Source: Ruegeria sp. YS9
GTDB lineage: Bacteria; Pseudomonadota; Alphaproteobacteria; Rhodobacterales; Rhodobacteraceae
Assembly: GCF_024628725.1 (NCBI RefSeq)
Contig: NZ_CP102409.1
Coordinates: 1,583,001-1,647,000 of the forward strand
DNA length: 64,000 nucleotides
Direction of reading: 5' to 3'
How positions within the stretch are numbered: position 1 is the first letter of the stretch; each line of letters starts with the position of its first letter. Shown piece after piece: positions 42,704 through 51,503 of this stretch. Under the pieces are notes generated by a model. The model saw only the letters and a list, made by a program, of their open reading frames with translations, searched no databases and was not told where the DNA came from. A program made the position numbers and the translations under genes.

Positions 42704-43234
42704 ATGCAAAAACCTCTGTCCGTTCTCATCATCGCCACGCTGACCCTGACTGCATGCAGCAGCTGGCGTGACTCTCGGGTGAACCCGTCAAACTGGTTCG
42801 GATCCAGCAGATCTGTCGAAGCCGAAACACCGCCCGACCCAAATGCCGCCGACGCGCTGGTTCCGAAGCAAAGCGAAGGTACCGGTCTGTTTTCACGCCC
42901 CGATGCCGAAGACACCAGCATTCCAATTGGTCAGATCGACGAATTGCGTATCGACCCGACCCCCTCCGGCGCGATCATCTATGCGTCCGGCACGGCTGTC
43001 CGACAGGGGGCGTACAATGCGCGTCTGGTTCCTGTTGAAAAGGAAGAAAACCAGAAGAACGGAACTTTGGAATTTGTGTTCCGCGTGAACTACCCCAGCT
43101 ATGAGACACCGCAAGGGTCGGAACGTACTCGGATGGTATCGGACGCCATCAATATCTCGAATCAGGAACTGCAAGGTATTCGGCTGGTCCGCGTGGTCGG
43201 ACAGCAGAACGCACTGGAATCACGGCGCCGGTAA
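42704..43234 (+). CDS. Hypothetical lipoprotein
   Basis: I do not recognise the family. The 176-residue protein has a signal peptide with a lipobox LTAC-S (Cys18), a Pro/Ala/Asp-rich linker, and a compact C-terminal region (about 75-176) of mixed strands with no cysteine. It is probably anchored to the outer membrane or periplasmic face. The ATG at 42704 is chosen; a GTG six codons earlier (42686) also starts the frame. It is convergent with rnd, 6 bases away. Confidence 0.75.
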   Translation: MQKPLSVLIIATLTLTACSSWRDSRVNPSNWFGSSRSVEAETPPDPNAADALVPKQSEGTGLFSRPDAEDTSIPIGQIDELRIDPTPSGAIIYASGTAVRQGAYNARLVPVEKEENQKNGTLEFVFRVNYPSYETPQGSERTRMVSDAINISNQELQGIRLVRVVGQQNALESRRR

Positions 43235-43240
43235 GCGCCG

Positions 43241-44398
43241 TTACAGGGACACGACCTTGACCGACTGTCCTTTGGCCGCCAGGGCAATCTTGCCTTCGCA
43301 CAGCTTGAGAGCATCCTCGCCAAAGACCTCGAACCGCCATCCCGACAAGGCTGGAACATCCCGCTCGCCGGCCGCAATCTGATCCAGGTCCGAACTTGTG
43401 GCGATCAATTTCGCCGCCACACCTGAACTTTCGGTCTTGGACTTCAGCAGAACCCTCAGCAGGTCAGCCAGCGCCGGATTGACCTTGAGCTTGTCGCGCG
43501 AAGTGTCGACCTTGGGCAATTTGTCGGGCGGGCAATTCACGCCACGCTGGACTGCGGCCAGAATACCTTCGGCGATCGCCCCCTTGCGGGCTTCGCGCAA
43601 CAACAGGCGGGATCCGCCCAAATCCGAATGTGTTTTGGGTTTGGTCGATGCCAGCTCGATCAGCGCGTCGTCTTTGAATACGCGGTTCCGTGGCACGTTG
43701 TTTTCCTGCGCATAGGCTTCGCGAAACTGCGCCAATTCCCGCACTACGGCCAGAAACTTGGCCGAGTTCGTACGCGTCTTTACCCGCTTCCATGCGTCCT
43801 CAGGGCGGATGTCATATGTGGCAGGCTGTGTCAGCGTCCGCAATTCTTCGGCAACCCAATGGCTGCGCTGCGTCTTTTCAAGTTCTGCGGCCAGGTATTC
43901 ATAGATCCCGCGCAGATGCGTCACGTCTGCCAGAGCATAGTTTTTTTGAGCATCGGTGAGAGGACGCCGGGACCAGTCGGTGAACCGAGAGGTCTTGTCA
44001 ACGCCTTGTTTGCAGATTTTCCGGACCAGAGTTTCATAGCCAACCTGTTCGCCAAACCCGCACACCATCGCTGCGACCTGTGTGTCAAACAGCGGCTTGG
44101 GAAAGACGCCGGCCTCGACCCAGAAAATCTCAAGGTCCTGGCGGGCGGCATGGAACACCTTGACCACGCTTTCGTTCCGGAAAAGATCGTAAAGCGGGTC
44201 AAGCGACAAGCCATCGGCAAGCGGATCAACCAGAACAGCGCTGTCTTCATCCTCGGACGGAACCGCCAGCTGCACCAGGCACAGCTTGGAGTAATACGTC
44301 CGCTCGCGCAGGAATTCGGTGTCGACCGTAATATAGGGATAGCCTTCGGCGGCCTTGCAGAAATCGGCCAGCTCTTGCGTCGTCGTCAGGGTTTTCAT
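43241..44398 (-). CDS. rnd: Ribonuclease D
   Basis: The 385-residue 3'-5' exoribonuclease trims tRNA ends. The DEDD exonuclease domain is present: VDTEFLRE (Asp, Glu), VFHAARQDLEIF (Asp) and the YALADVTHLR (Tyr, Asp) block, followed by one HRDC domain (about 215-295, RELAQFREAYAQENNVPRNRVFKD) and a second weaker HRDC-like end. The length matches E. coli RNase D. It is transcribed on its own; no terminator is obvious after its stop. Confidence 0.95.
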   Translation of the reverse strand: MKTLTTTQELADFCKAAEGYPYITVDTEFLRERTYYSKLCLVQLAVPSEDEDSAVLVDPLADGLSLDPLYDLFRNESVVKVFHAARQDLEIFWVEAGVFPKPLFDTQVAAMVCGFGEQVGYETLVRKICKQGVDKTSRFTDWSRRPLTDAQKNYALADVTHLRGIYEYLAAELEKTQRSHWVAEELRTLTQPATYDIRPEDAWKRVKTRTNSAKFLAVVRELAQFREAYAQENNVPRNRVFKDDALIELASTKPKTHSDLGGSRLLLREARKGAIAEGILAAVQRGVNCPPDKLPKVDTSRDKLKVNPALADLLRVLLKSKTESSGVAAKLIATSSDLDQIAAGERDVPALSGWRFEVFGEDALKLCEGKIALAAKGQSVKVVSL

Positions 44399-44512
44399 GC
44401 GCCGTACTAGTATCGCTCTTGTTTTTGTGCCTGCCCGTTTTTGTCCTCGTCCCGAGCGTTGTCGACGACCATAGGCCGATTATTGCACGGGTGTAAATCA
44501 CCCACCGAGCGT

Positions 44513-45109
44513 TCACGGCAACAGGACGGGCGACCTGTTGCCTTCTGCAAAGCGCCGCAGCACCTCGGGGTAGAGTTTGTGTTCCCACACCAGCACCCGC
44601 GCAGCCAGCGATTCCGGTGTATCATCGGCTTGGATCGGAACCCGTGCCTGGCCCAGAATCGGGCCGTCATCCAGTGCCGCCGTCACTTCGTGCACCGAGC
44701 AGCCGTGTTCGGAATCTCCGGCCTCAATCGCGCGCGCATGAGTGTGTAACCCTTTGTATTTTGGCAATAATGAAGGATGGATATTCAGCATCCGACCTTG
44801 AAACCGAGACACGAAATCCGCTGTCAGCACCCGCATGAAACCAGCCAGACAGACAATGTCGGGTTGCGCCTCTTGCAGGGGCTTCAAAAGCTCGGCCTCA
44901 AAGGCGGCGCGGTCCCCCTTGAAGGGGCGATGATCAACCACTGCGGTCGGAATGCCACGGTCCGCAGCTTTTTTCAGCCCGCCTGCCTGCGCATCATTGG
45001 ACAGCACCAAACAGGGCCGCGCCGGATGATCTTTGGTCATGCTGTCAACCAGCGACACCATGTTCGATCCGCCCCCGGAGATCAGGATCGCGACGCGCTT
45101 GTGACTCAC
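44513..45109 (-). CDS. purN: Phosphoribosylglycinamide formyltransferase
   Basis: The 198-residue enzyme formylates GAR with 10-formyl-THF in purine synthesis. The N-terminal [12 protein letters not shown] (substrate loop) and the catalytic block [30 protein letters not shown] with its Asn-His are seen; the catalytic Asp is in [12 protein letters not shown]. The start is GTG at 45107-45109, overlapping the purM stop as GTGA, so purM and purN are coupled. Confidence 0.95.
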   Translation of the reverse strand: MSHKRVAILISGGGSNMVSLVDSMTKDHPARPCLVLSNDAQAGGLKKAADRGIPTAVVDHRPFKGDRAAFEAELLKPLQEAQPDIVCLAGFMRVLTADFVSRFQGRMLNIHPSLLPKYKGLHTHARAIEAGDSEHGCSVHEVTAALDDGPILGQARVPIQADDTPESLAARVLVWEHKLYPEVLRRFAEGNRSPVLLP

Positions 45110-46152
45110 AGCAGTTTGCCCGAATAAGCAACGCCGGGCGTTTCCGTGACGGTACCGATCCGAGCGACGGTTTCACCGGCATCCGCCAGCAGGGCCGACA
45201 GGTCATCCGCCTTGTCTGCGGCGCACACGACGATAAGGCCGATTCCGCAATTGAAGGTCTTGAGCATTTCCGCCTCAACGATACTGCCGGTCTTCGCCAT
45301 CCAGCCAAAGACAGGGGGCAGATTCCAGCTGTCCAGATCGATCCGGGCCCCCAGCCCTTGGGGCAGCACGCGCGGAAGATTTTCGGTCAACCCACCACCG
45401 GTGATATGCGCCAGCGCGTGCACACCACCCGCACGAACCGCTGCCAAAGCCGGTTTCACGTAGAGGCGTGTGGGCGTCAGCAACGCCTCACCCAGGTTGC
45501 CCTCACCAAAGGGTGATGGCGCGTCCCAGCCCAGACCGGACAGTTCGACCAGCTTGCGCACAAGCGAATAGCCGTTGGAATGCACCCCGTTCGAGGCCAG
45601 ACCCAAAAGGACGTCGCCGGCTTGAACGCCCGCGGGCAGTTCTGCGCCGCGTTCCATCGCACCGACCGCAAAACCGGCCAGATCAAAATCGCCATCGGGA
45701 TACATTCCCGGCATCTCGGCGGTTTCACCACCGATCAGGGCGCAGCCAGACTGCGCACAGCCTTCGGCAATCCCTTCGATGATCCGTGCCGCCGTATCGG
45801 TATCCAGCCTGCCGGTCGCGAAATAGTCGAGGAAGAACAGCGGCTCGGCCCCCTGGCAGATCAGGTCATTGACGCACATGGCCACCAGATCGACCCCGAC
45901 CCCGTCCACGACACCGGTATCAATCGCGATCCGCAGCTTGGTGCCTACACCATCCGTCGCACCGACCAGGATCGGGTCCTGGTACCCGGCAGCCTTCAGA
46001 TCGAACAGCGCGCCGAATCCACCCAGGCCACTCATCACACCGGGGCGGTTGGTCCGCTTGGCGGCGGGTTTGATCCGATCGACCAGGGCGTTGCCCGCGT
46101 CGATATCCACACCTGCATCGGCATAGGTGATTCCGTTTTTACCCGCTGTCAT
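45106..46152 (-). CDS. purM: Phosphoribosylformylglycinamidine cyclo-ligase
   Basis: The 348-residue AIR synthetase closes the imidazole ring with ATP. N-terminal blocks [49 protein letters not shown] are typical, as are [24 protein letters not shown] and the late [12 protein letters not shown]. The ATG at 46150-46152 is chosen (MTAGKNG); the frame is open 32 codons further. purN starts inside its stop. The 107-base gap to the tRNA at 46260 must hold the promoter. Confidence 0.96.
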   Translation of the reverse strand: MTAGKNGITYADAGVDIDAGNALVDRIKPAAKRTNRPGVMSGLGGFGALFDLKAAGYQDPILVGATDGVGTKLRIAIDTGVVDGVGVDLVAMCVNDLICQGAEPLFFLDYFATGRLDTDTAARIIEGIAEGCAQSGCALIGGETAEMPGMYPDGDFDLAGFAVGAMERGAELPAGVQAGDVLLGLASNGVHSNGYSLVRKLVELSGLGWDAPSPFGEGNLGEALLTPTRLYVKPALAAVRAGGVHALAHITGGGLTENLPRVLPQGLGARIDLDSWNLPPVFGWMAKTGSIVEAEMLKTFNCGIGLIVVCAADKADDLSALLADAGETVARIGTVTETPGVAYSGKLL

Positions 46153-46259
46153 GTTCGATCCCTCAAGAAAGCTTTGCGGGCGGGTTAGTCGATTGTGGCG
46201 TTTGTTGCAACGGTCAGGCTTGACGCGGCTGTTCACCGTGATACCCAAGGCGCCGAGGC

Positions 46260-46336
46260 GGGCCTGTAGCTCAATTGGTTAGAGCAGAGCGCTCATAACG
46301 CTTTGGTTGGGGGTTCGAGTCCCTCCGGGCCTACCA
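46260..46336 (+). tRNA. tRNA with CAU anticodon (probably Ile2; Met also possible)
   Basis: The plus strand folds as a cloverleaf: acceptor GGGCCTG with CGGGCCT (two G-U pairs), D-arm GCTC-AATTGGTTA-GAGC, anticodon stem AGCGC-TCATAA-GCG-type with CAU, T-arm GGGGG-TTCGAGT-CCCTC, and encoded ACCA. The body resembles the alphaproteobacterial tRNA-Ile with lysidine-modified CAU rather than elongator or initiator Met, but I cannot be certain. Confidence 0.85.
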
Positions 46337-46388
46337 TTTCGCCGAAACATCCGGGTGGGTTGTTGCCGTCTGGATGTTATGCGCAGGC

Positions 46389-46946
46389 TTATCCGTCCGA
46401 ATCTTCCAACCCAAAATAGGCGTCGAGCTCCTCTTGGGTTACTTGCCATTCATAGGAATAGCCGTCGCGCCCACCAAAGCTGTAATCCTCGTAACTGCCG
46501 GACAGGCCCGGATCTTGATGCACCGCCTCCAAATACGTCTCGAATTCAGCAGGATCGACCCAGAACGAAGCATCCATGATCATCATGTAATAATCATAGG
46601 CGAGAGGCTCATCGAACTTGCCGAAGTCATTCTGCAAATAGTCCAGCATTTCAGCGCAAAATATCGCCATATTGGCACGCACCTGAACCGGAAGAGGTGC
46701 CAGATCCTCGTCGCCATCCACCACGTCTTGCTGCGACGCATGCCACAACTCGGATGCCAACGACTCGATCAGGTCGGACCGCAACCATTTCAGACATGTA
46801 TCGCCTGCCCCGATAAAACCGGTCAGACGCTCCACCCGTCTTTCATCGGTTTCGTCATACCACTGCCAAAGAGGCAGCAGGGCCGCAAGTGTCGCGCACC
46901 CGACAAACCCCCTTTCGGCCAATTTCACGAATCCTGCGATAACCAT
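46389..46946 (-). CDS. Hypothetical protein, unknown family
   Basis: I do not recognise this 185-residue, strongly acidic protein. It has an N-terminal hydrophobic stretch (MVIAGFVKLAERGFVGCATLAALLPLW), which is too polar for a sure signal or membrane anchor, then predicted helices with many Trp, Tyr and Asp residues (WLRSDLIESLASELWHASQQD, YDYYMMIMDASFWVDPAEF) and a C-terminal acidic tail. By eye it is less GC-rich than its neighbours. It lies 52 bases past the tRNA on the opposite strand; tRNA 3' sides are common entry points for mobile DNA, but no integrase or repeat is seen here. Confidence 0.55.
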   Translation of the reverse strand: MVIAGFVKLAERGFVGCATLAALLPLWQWYDETDERRVERLTGFIGAGDTCLKWLRSDLIESLASELWHASQQDVVDGDEDLAPLPVQVRANMAIFCAEMLDYLQNDFGKFDEPLAYDYYMMIMDASFWVDPAEFETYLEAVHQDPGLSGSYEDYSFGGRDGYSYEWQVTQEELDAYFGLEDSDG

Positions 46947-47044
46947 CTTATGCGCCCCCCAAAAAGCAAAAAACTATTGGGACAGGATGCCATGGTCAGA
47001 CAAATTAACAAAATTGAACCCAATGCGAAGACATAACAGGGGGT

Positions 47045-48364
47045 CTATCGTCCGATAATAATGTCCGCGCAGAGCCCGCCGAGACGTTCGCTTTTGCCCA
47101 GACGCAAAGTACCGCCATGCGCGCGCGCGACATCCGCCACGATCGCAAGGCCCAGGCCCACGCCACTGCCCTTGTTCTGATTGCGTGCCGGGTCGAGTCG
47201 CGTGAAAGGCTTTACCGCCTCGGCGCGTTGGTCGGCAGGTATTCCGGGGCCGTCATCCTCAACGCGGATGCGCATCGATTTCGCGTTCAGAAACAGGCTC
47301 AGCTCGGCCCGGCTGCCATAGCGCATGGCATTACCAATCAGGTTTTCCACCGCCCGGCGTACAGCCATGGGGCGTATCATGACCGTCCCCTGCCCCTCGA
47401 CCGCGATCAGCTCTGCCTGATGTCCGGCCCGTTTTGCGTCATCCACGATCTGGCGGAGAAATTCATCCGGCTGGACCTCTTCCGCCGATCCCTCGGCAGC
47501 CCCACGCGAAAAATCCAGAAACGCATCCAGCAAGGACTGCATTTCCGTGACATCCTTTTGCAACGGTGCGGCCTCGTCTTCCGGCAACATCGACAGCCCA
47601 AGCTTCAGACGCGTCAGCGGGGTGCGCAGATCGTGGCTGACACCCGACAGCATCAACGTCCGCTGCTCGATCTGGCGTTCGATCCGGGACCGCATGTCCA
47701 GAAACGCATTTCCCGCCGCGCGCACCTCGATGGCTCCACCGGGTGAATACGGAACGATTCGTCCCCGCCCGAATGCCTGGGCCGCATCAGCAAGGCGCGT
47801 GATGGGGCGCAATTGATTCCGCATGTAAAGAAACGAGATCGTCGTCATGATGACCGCAAAGAACACCATGGTGACGATCAATTGATGCGGGGCCGCGGGC
47901 GACAACCTGCGCCGATCGAACGTCAATTGCAGCAGCCCCAGATGCGTCTTCAGATAGACCCGCGCCTCTTTGCTGCTGGGCAAAGCCACAGCGTCAAGAT
48001 TGGGCAATCTGGCATACAGTTCGGATTCGACCTGCGGTGCGATGAAATCATACCATCGCCGCGCGCCGATCTCGGGCTGTTCGTTGACGCCCAGAAACCT
48101 GGCCTTTATTTCAAGGGCCTGCAAATCCGGACGAATCGACGCCAGCGCCTGTTGTTGCGTTTCCGCGTCCTCGATCATTGTCGTGATCAGCATCACCTCG
48201 CGGGATGCCGCGCGCGTCATCTGGCCGGTGACATCCTCAAGATGCCTTTGAAGGAAAGCGTTTCCCACGACCAGCAACAGCACGATCACAGGTAAAACCA
48301 GGATCAGCGCTGCCCGGGCGTAGAGACTGCGAGGCATATAAGGTTTGAGCCAGTGCGAAGACAT
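47045..48364 (-). CDS. Sensor histidine kinase (EnvZ-like)
   Basis: The 439-residue kinase has two membrane helices (about 18-36 and 161-181) enclosing a 125-residue periplasmic sensor, then a HAMP linker (about 182-235), the phosphorylated His244 in GVSHDLRTPLTRL, and the ATPase domain with N box VENLIGNAMRYG, G1 VEDDGPGIP and G2 GSGVGLGLAIV. EnvZ-type kinases of this class usually pair with an OmpR-family regulator, which is not adjacent; this is an orphan gene here. The stimulus is unknown. It is divergent from the MBL hydrolase with a 44-base gap. Confidence 0.88.
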   Translation of the reverse strand: MSSHWLKPYMPRSLYARAALILVLPVIVLLLVVGNAFLQRHLEDVTGQMTRAASREVMLITTMIEDAETQQQALASIRPDLQALEIKARFLGVNEQPEIGARRWYDFIAPQVESELYARLPNLDAVALPSSKEARVYLKTHLGLLQLTFDRRRLSPAAPHQLIVTMVFFAVIMTTISFLYMRNQLRPITRLADAAQAFGRGRIVPYSPGGAIEVRAAGNAFLDMRSRIERQIEQRTLMLSGVSHDLRTPLTRLKLGLSMLPEDEAAPLQKDVTEMQSLLDAFLDFSRGAAEGSAEEVQPDEFLRQIVDDAKRAGHQAELIAVEGQGTVMIRPMAVRRAVENLIGNAMRYGSRAELSLFLNAKSMRIRVEDDGPGIPADQRAEAVKPFTRLDPARNQNKGSGVGLGLAIVADVARAHGGTLRLGKSERLGGLCADIIIGR

Positions 48365-48408
48365 GCGCTAAACCTAACGGGCTGCCCGGACAAGAGAAAG
48401 AGCACAGA

Positions 48409-49323
48409 ATGCAGGCATCAGATGATTTCGATCCGCCCGTCGGCAAGCCAGAGGAACTGCATCCGGGTTTGCGGCGTATTCTGGCTCCGAATCCCTCTCC
48501 GATGACCTATCGTGGCACCAACACGTACCTGCTGGGTGATCGCGACCTTGCCGTCATCGATCCAGGCCCCGCAAGCGAGGCACATCTGAACGCAATTCTG
48601 GAGTCGTTGGCGCCGGATCAAAGGATCAGCCATATCATTGTCACGCATACGCATGTGGACCATTCCCCCCTGGCGGCTCCGCTGGCGGCGCGCACAGGGG
48701 CGACGATTTATGCTTATGGTGGGCCTGCGGCGGGGCGCAGCGCCGTCATGACCGATCTTGCCGCGCAGGGGCTGACCGGCGGCGGCGAAGGCATCGACAC
48801 CACGTTTCGCCCTGATGTCGAAGTGGTGGATGGTGAGTTTATCAATGGCGACGGGTGGCAGCTTGAGGTCATTCACACTCCGGGCCATCTGGGCAATCAC
48901 ATTGCCCTGGCCTGGCAGAACATCTGTTTCACGGCGGATCATGTCATGGGTTGGGCCAGCTCGTTGGTGTCTCCTCCGGATGGTGATCTGACCGACTTCA
49001 TGGCTGCCTGCCATCGGCTGCGCGCGCGCGACTGGTCGGTTTTCCACGCCGGCCATGGCGCACCGATCACCAGCCCTGCCGAACGTTTGGACTGGCTGAT
49101 TGCACATCGCCAGACCCGCGAGGCCCAGATCTTGAGCGCACTGGAAGATGCAGACGGCACGGCACGGCATCTGGCTGAGCGTATCTATACGGATACGCCA
49201 GCGGCATTGCTGCCTGCGGCCGAGCGGAATGTTTTCGCTCATCTCGTTGATCTGAATGGAAAAAACAAAGTGGCGCCCATTGGCCCACTGTCAGTTTCAT
49301 CTGTTTTTCGACGGGTTTGCTAA
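48409..49323 (+). CDS. Metallo-beta-lactamase-fold hydrolase (LACTB2-like)
   Basis: The 304-residue MBL-fold protein has the metal-binding HTHVDHS (about 84-90), GHLGNHIAL with the next His, FTADHVMGWASSLVSPPDGDL as the last part, and a C-terminal winged region (AERIYTDTPAALLPAAERNVFAHLVDLNGKNKV). It resembles LACTB2-like RNA-processing or thioesterase members, but the substrate cannot be set. The ATG at 48409 follows AGAGAAAGAGC. Two identical tRNA-Asn genes follow on the same strand. Confidence 0.85.
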   Translation: MQASDDFDPPVGKPEELHPGLRRILAPNPSPMTYRGTNTYLLGDRDLAVIDPGPASEAHLNAILESLAPDQRISHIIVTHTHVDHSPLAAPLAARTGATIYAYGGPAAGRSAVMTDLAAQGLTGGGEGIDTTFRPDVEVVDGEFINGDGWQLEVIHTPGHLGNHIALAWQNICFTADHVMGWASSLVSPPDGDLTDFMAACHRLRARDWSVFHAGHGAPITSPAERLDWLIAHRQTREAQILSALEDADGTARHLAERIYTDTPAALLPAAERNVFAHLVDLNGKNKVAPIGPLSVSSVFRRVC

Positions 49324-49399
49324 AACAGCAAAAAATTTTGATGGTTCTCGTACTTAACCACTGGACGTCCGGAATCGGGGTTGCTATATGCGCCTCAGT

Positions 49400-49474
49400 T
49401 CCGGCGTAGCTCAGCGGTAGAGCAGTTGACTGTTAATCAATTGGTCGTAGGTTCGATCCCTACCGCCGGAGCCA
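49400..49474 (+). tRNA. tRNA-Asn (GUU), copy 1
   Basis: The cloverleaf is complete: acceptor TCCGGCG with CGCCGGA, D-arm GCTCAGCGGTAGAGC, anticodon loop CTGTTAA giving GUU, T-arm GTAGG-TTCGATC-CCTAC, and encoded GCCA. Copy 2 at 49602-49676 is identical. A likely promoter sits 10-30 bases upstream (CTGGAC, 18 bases, TATATG). Confidence 0.96.
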
Positions 49475-49601
49475 AATTCCCCTTTCGTCCAAACCCGCAT
49501 TGACGTTCAAAATCGCATCGGTTTCTGCCGGATTTTTTCGTTGAAAAACACACGCACCCTCTGGACGTTGGGAAACCGGATTGCTATACGGCGCGAACCG
49601 T

Positions 49602-49676
49602 TCCGGCGTAGCTCAGCGGTAGAGCAGTTGACTGTTAATCAATTGGTCGTAGGTTCGATCCCTACCGCCGGAGCCA
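49602..49676 (+). tRNA. tRNA-Asn (GUU), copy 2
   Basis: This is an exact copy of the tRNA-Asn at 49400-49474, 202 bases apart start to start. The upstream promoter-like sequence (CTGGAC, 18 bases, TATACG) is similar but not identical, so the pair arose by duplication of gene and promoter together. Confidence 0.96.
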
Positions 49677-49697
49677 TTTTTCCAAGATCCGCACGCG

Positions 49698-51317
49698 CTA
49701 CCCTGTCAGGGCGTCTCCGAACTCTGCCCGAAGCTTGCGTTTCAATACCTTTCCGGTCGCGCTCAGTGGCAGCGCATCGACAAAGACAACCTTGTCCGGG
49801 ATCTGCCACTTGGCGATTTTGCCTTCGAAAAAGGCAAGCAAATCCTCTTCGCCGGGCTCTTCACCGTCGGCTTTCACTGCAACCAGCAAGGGGCGTTCAT
49901 CCCATTTCGGATGCGGAACACCGATCACGGCGGCCGTCGCAAGCTGGGGGTGGGCCACGGCGATGTTTTCCAGCTCGACCGAACTGATCCATTCCCCACC
50001 GGATTTGATGATGTCCTTGGATCTGTCGCGAATGGTCATGTAGCCATCCGGGTCCAAAGTGGCCACATCCCCGGTGGCGAACCAGCCATCCTGCAACAAA
50101 TTCTGATCCTGCAACTGGAAGTAGCTGTCCAGAACCCAGTGGCCCCGCACCAGCAAGTCACCCTGGGTTTCACCGTCATGCGGCAGATCATTCCCATCTT
50201 CGTCCACGATTTTCAATTCGACCCCAAAGGGTGGTCTGCCCTGGCTCAGGCGGATCTTGTGCTGTTCTTCCGGCGGCAGCTTCAGGTGTTTGGCCAAGGG
50301 ATAATTCGTCGTGCCCAGCGGGCTCATCTCGCTCATGCCCCAGGCGTGGACCGTGTCAACGCCATAGGTTTCGCGGAACGTTTCGATCATCGACGGCGGG
50401 CACGCGGCGCCGCCGATAACCGTGCGTTCAAGGCTTTTGAGTTCGGTTCCGCATGCCGCGGCATGGGCCAGCAAGCCCTGCCAGATGGTCGGCACACCCA
50501 TGGCCAAGGTCACGCCATAGGTGTCGATCAGATTGACCAGCGCTTCGCCGTGCAAATCCGGCCCGGGCAACACAAGCCGCGATCCCGACATGGCGCAGGC
50601 GTAGGGCGACCCCCAGGCGTTGACGTGGAACATCGGCACAACCGGCATGACAACATCCATCGCTGAATATCCAATCACATCCCGTGTGTTCGATGCAAAA
50701 CTGTGCAGCAGTGTTGACCGATGGGAATACAACACGCCCTTAGGGTTGCCCGTGGTTCCCGACGTATAGCACAGACCGCAGGCCGTCTTTTCATCCAGCT
50801 CAGGCCATTGGAAACCTGCATCCCCGGTCTCCAGCAACTCGTCATAGAACTTCAGATCAGGAACCTGAGCCGCAGCCTCTTCATTGCGCGGCCCCATGAG
50901 GACAAAATGCTGAACTTCGGACAAAGCGTCATGCAGCGCGGCGACCAGCGGAACAAAAGTCGCATCAAAGAACAGAACCCTGTCCTGGGCATGATTGATG
51001 ATAAAGGTCAGCTGCTCGGGGAACAGGCGGGGATTGACCGTGTGACAGACATAGCCGGCACCCGACGTGGCAAAGTAGATCTCAAGATGCCGCCGATTGT
51101 TCCAGGCCAGTGTCCCGATCCTGTCCTGCGGTTCCAGCCCCAGATTCGTCAAGGCCGACGCCATCCGTCGGGCATTCACCGCAATCTCGGACCAGTTGGT
51201 TTCAGTGACCGTTCCGTCCGTTTCAACCGAAACAATCTCGGTCTGGCCGTGACAGCGGTCTGCGTGATCGATCAGCGACGAAACCAGCAGGGGCTGCGTC
51301 ATCATCTGTCCTAGCAT
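49698..51317 (-). CDS. Medium/long-chain acyl-CoA ligase, DmdB-like
   Basis: The 539-residue ANL-superfamily ligase makes acyl-CoA thioesters via an acyl-AMP. ATP-binding CYTSGTTGNPKGVLYSHRS (P loop), HAWGMSEMSPLG, the GWFATGDVATLDPDGYM block and the catalytic lysine in PLSATGKVLKRKLR are all present. It begins MLGQMM like DmdB, the 3-methylmercaptopropionate-CoA ligase of DMSP catabolism, and the length also fits. Paralogs in this group act on fatty acids, so either role is possible. The start is taken at the ATG after GGGAGGATGTCC (51317); an ATG 17 codons earlier (51368) is a weaker candidate. A FadR-type operator lies upstream. Confidence 0.85.
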   Translation of the reverse strand: MLGQMMTQPLLVSSLIDHADRCHGQTEIVSVETDGTVTETNWSEIAVNARRMASALTNLGLEPQDRIGTLAWNNRRHLEIYFATSGAGYVCHTVNPRLFPEQLTFIINHAQDRVLFFDATFVPLVAALHDALSEVQHFVLMGPRNEEAAAQVPDLKFYDELLETGDAGFQWPELDEKTACGLCYTSGTTGNPKGVLYSHRSTLLHSFASNTRDVIGYSAMDVVMPVVPMFHVNAWGSPYACAMSGSRLVLPGPDLHGEALVNLIDTYGVTLAMGVPTIWQGLLAHAAACGTELKSLERTVIGGAACPPSMIETFRETYGVDTVHAWGMSEMSPLGTTNYPLAKHLKLPPEEQHKIRLSQGRPPFGVELKIVDEDGNDLPHDGETQGDLLVRGHWVLDSYFQLQDQNLLQDGWFATGDVATLDPDGYMTIRDRSKDIIKSGGEWISSVELENIAVAHPQLATAAVIGVPHPKWDERPLLVAVKADGEEPGEEDLLAFFEGKIAKWQIPDKVVFVDALPLSATGKVLKRKLRAEFGDALTG

Positions 51318-51446
51318 GGACATCCTCCCGTCCTTGGCGAGACCTTGGATGGCCTCTGCCTTATCCATCTTGCATTGACGGCTTGGGGTGTGACCCGACG
51401 CGTCAATACAGTCGTTTCCTACGGAGGAACCCTGCCAATCATTTAA

Positions 51447-51457
51447 TTGTCTGACAA
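51447..51457. promoter_or_regulatory. FadR/GntR-type operator upstream of the acyl-CoA ligase
   Basis: TTGTCTGACAA fits the TNGTNNNACNA consensus of FadR-subfamily GntR regulators, and the flanks extend the dyad to ATTGTC-T-GACAAT. It is 130 bases before the ligase start, in the gap to pgi. No GntR gene is in the window. Confidence 0.6.
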
Positions 51458-51503
51458 TAAAAGAATGCAGCCCAACACGGCCGTGGGCGGCATTTTTTCG
51501 CTC

